From the NCBI RefSeq assembly GCF_006210265.1, contig NZ_VCNC01000001.1, forward strand, positions 1,002,843 to 1,066,842: DNA of 64,000 nt, given 5' to 3'. Made by a program: the position numbers and the translations under genes. Source of the stretch: Desulfovibrio sp. UCD-KL4C. GTDB lineage: Bacteria > Desulfobacterota > Desulfovibrionia > Desulfovibrionales > Desulfovibrionaceae. Under the pieces are notes generated by a model, which made no database searches, was not told the origin of the DNA, and saw nothing but the letters and a program-made list of their open reading frames with translations. This document shows positions 62,999 to 64,000 of this stretch, one piece after another. The stretch's first letter is position 1. Each line of letters begins with the position of its first letter.

Positions 62999-64000
62999 TT
63001 GAAAGAAGTCAAAGAATATAAATTTATAATTTTGTTAGTAGCATGTTTGCTACTCTTTGTTTCTGCGCCGTTCTTGCAGGCGAAAGAGAATTCTTCCGGT
63101 GCGATTGAAAAAGTGTGGACTGTTCGTGTTTCTACTTTTGAAAATGAAAGCAATGCGTGGGATTTTGTTACATATTTAAAGAGTAAAGGTTATAAACCGG
63201 TTGTTATAAGACTTTTTGACTCAAAATATAAACTTTGGACTGCTGTGCAGGTTGGTGATTACCCGACACATAGTCAGGCCGTGGCATCAGGGCGTTCATT
63301 TAAGCGTAAAATGAAATTGAACTATCAGATCAAAAAAATGGATGCCAAGTTTCTTTCTGAAAGAACAGCTGTTTCATCAAAGACTCCGCTACCTGTAAGA
63401 CCTGATGAAATAGGACCAAGTTATTCTGTTAGAAAGAAAGTTGTTAAGACTGTTCTGACTAGTGGTAAAAAAGCAGTGAATTTATCTAGTGTTTCTGAAG
63501 AGTCCTTTTATGAAATTACTCAGGATGATGTCCTTCGGGCTGTCTCTACACGGCAGAGAAAAATTATTTTAACCCGTATTATGGTTAGACGTGGTTACAT
63601 TGATGACGGAATCAGGATGTATGAAAAATTGCTTAAGATATACCCTGAAGATATGGATCTGCGTGAAGAATATATTTCAACGCTTATCGATAATGAAGAG
63701 TACAATAAGGCAGGAAGTCTGCTTCAGAGCTGGCTTGAGGATGATCCTGCCGCTGCTGGAGCCTTAAGACAGAATACGCGGCTTAAATTTTTAACTGGTG
63801 ACTATTCACAGCAACAGGCTTCTTTAAATTATCTTTTGAAACTTCGTCCTGGAGATATTGATGCGTTGTCTTCAAGCGCGTACGGGCGGCAGGAAGGTGG
63901 AGATTGGCTTGGAGCTATCGAAAGTTTTTCCGAACTGATCGATCGTGAGCCTGATAATGCTGATGCGCGGATAGCACTGTCCGGTCTCCTCAAACAGCAC
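62999..64000 (+). CDS. Secreted SPOR-domain and helical-repeat protein (partial)
   Basis: 334 residues are visible from TTG 62999 (AGGA 8 bases upstream), and the frame is open to the right edge. An N-terminal signal or anchor (about 8-27; FIILLVACLLLFVSAPFLQA) is followed by a SPOR peptidoglycan-binding domain (about 38-115; VWTVRVSTFENESNAWDFVTYLK), a linker, then TPR-like repeats from about residue 175. It lies 29 bases after the TPR gene and is very likely cotranscribed. If the downstream part encodes a beta-barrel, it would be the outer-membrane half of a split PelB; that cannot be seen here. Confidence 0.75.
   Translation, partial: MKEVKEYKFIILLVACLLLFVSAPFLQAKENSSGAIEKVWTVRVSTFENESNAWDFVTYLKSKGYKPVVIRLFDSKYKLWTAVQVGDYPTHSQAVASGRSFKRKMKLNYQIKKMDAKFLSERTAVSSKTPLPVRPDEIGPSYSVRKKVVKTVLTSGKKAVNLSSVSEESFYEITQDDVLRAVSTRQRKIILTRIMVRRGYIDDGIRMYEKLLKIYPEDMDLREEYISTLIDNEEYNKAGSLLQSWLEDDPAAAGALRQNTRLKFLTGDYSQQQASLNYLLKLRPGDIDALSSSAYGRQEGGDWLGAIESFSELIDREPDNADARIALSGLLKQH

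Noticed and set aside
1-64000. Mobile elements, prophage, CRISPR arrays, tRNA or rRNA genes
   Set aside because: No transposase or integrase frames, no regularly spaced repeats and no tRNA-like cloverleaf were noticed; gene content looks like vertically inherited chromosome apart from possible variation around the Pel-like locus.

Overview
The window reads as a chromosomal segment of a low-GC, marine-type member of the Desulfovibrionaceae (a Maridesulfovibrio/Desulfovibrio-like sulfate reducer). This placement is an inference. It rests on the siroheme-dependent heme genes (ahbC-hemB-ahbD-ahbB), futalosine-route menaquinone genes (mqnA, mqnC, mqnE, mqnD), zinc-binding forms of S14, L24, L36 and S4, and flagellar genes carrying recognisable sigma-54 and sigma-28 promoters. 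I see no insertion sequence, prophage, CRISPR array, tRNA or rRNA.

Layout. (1) 1-14.7 kb: the 3' end of fusA and a strong terminator, then the contiguous S10-spc-alpha ribosomal superoperon (rpsJ to rplQ). It includes secY and map. No tuf lies between fusA and rpsJ, and no adk or infA lies between secY and rpmJ. The leaders before rpsJ and rpmJ share an exact 12-base motif, and a run of ten G forms the ribosome binding site of rplC. (2) 14.7-23 kb: a LysR regulator, the mqnA-mqnC-mqnE cluster with divergent mqnD, two EamA-type exporters, a small zinc-ribbon protein, darP (yjgA) and a C_GCAxxG_C_C protein. (3) 23.4-27.1 kb: an Lrp/AsnC regulator beside a bifunctional proline-oxidising putA that lacks its own DNA-binding domain. 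(4) 27-35 kb: a chemoreceptor, a Mla-type lipid-transport operon (STAS-MlaE fusion, MlaF, MlaD, auxiliary lipoprotein), a PAS-GGDEF diguanylate cyclase and a DUF445 protein. (5) 35-40 kb: rpe and the alternative heme genes. (6) 40-49 kb: an OmpA-like lipoprotein, a YIP1 protein, two glycosyltransferases and the flagellar genes fliS, fliD and fliC. (7) 49-53 kb: the envelope/isoprenoid operon cdsA-dxr-rseP-tsaB. (8) 53.5-64 kb: a GAF/HD-GYP protein, a GH114-like lipoprotein, and the start of a Pel-type exopolysaccharide locus that runs off the right edge.

The most interesting region is the last one. A PelC-like lipoprotein is followed by what looks like PelA split into two overlapping genes (a GH114-type hydrolase and a deacetylase with a D...HxxxH metal site). 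Next comes a membrane-anchored 936-residue TPR protein in the PelB position, then an unfinished secreted gene with a SPOR domain and further helical repeats. The SPOR module would tie the export apparatus to peptidoglycan, which is not part of the textbook Pel machine.

The second notable signal is layered flagellar control: a near-perfect sigma-54 promoter before fliD, a sigma-28 promoter before fliC, and a fliC leader with a GGA-loop hairpin just upstream of a GGAGG ribosome site. That arrangement is typical of CsrA control. A GGDEF enzyme, an HD-GYP enzyme, flagellar genes and a Pel-like locus within about 30 kb suggest a motile-to-sessile switch.
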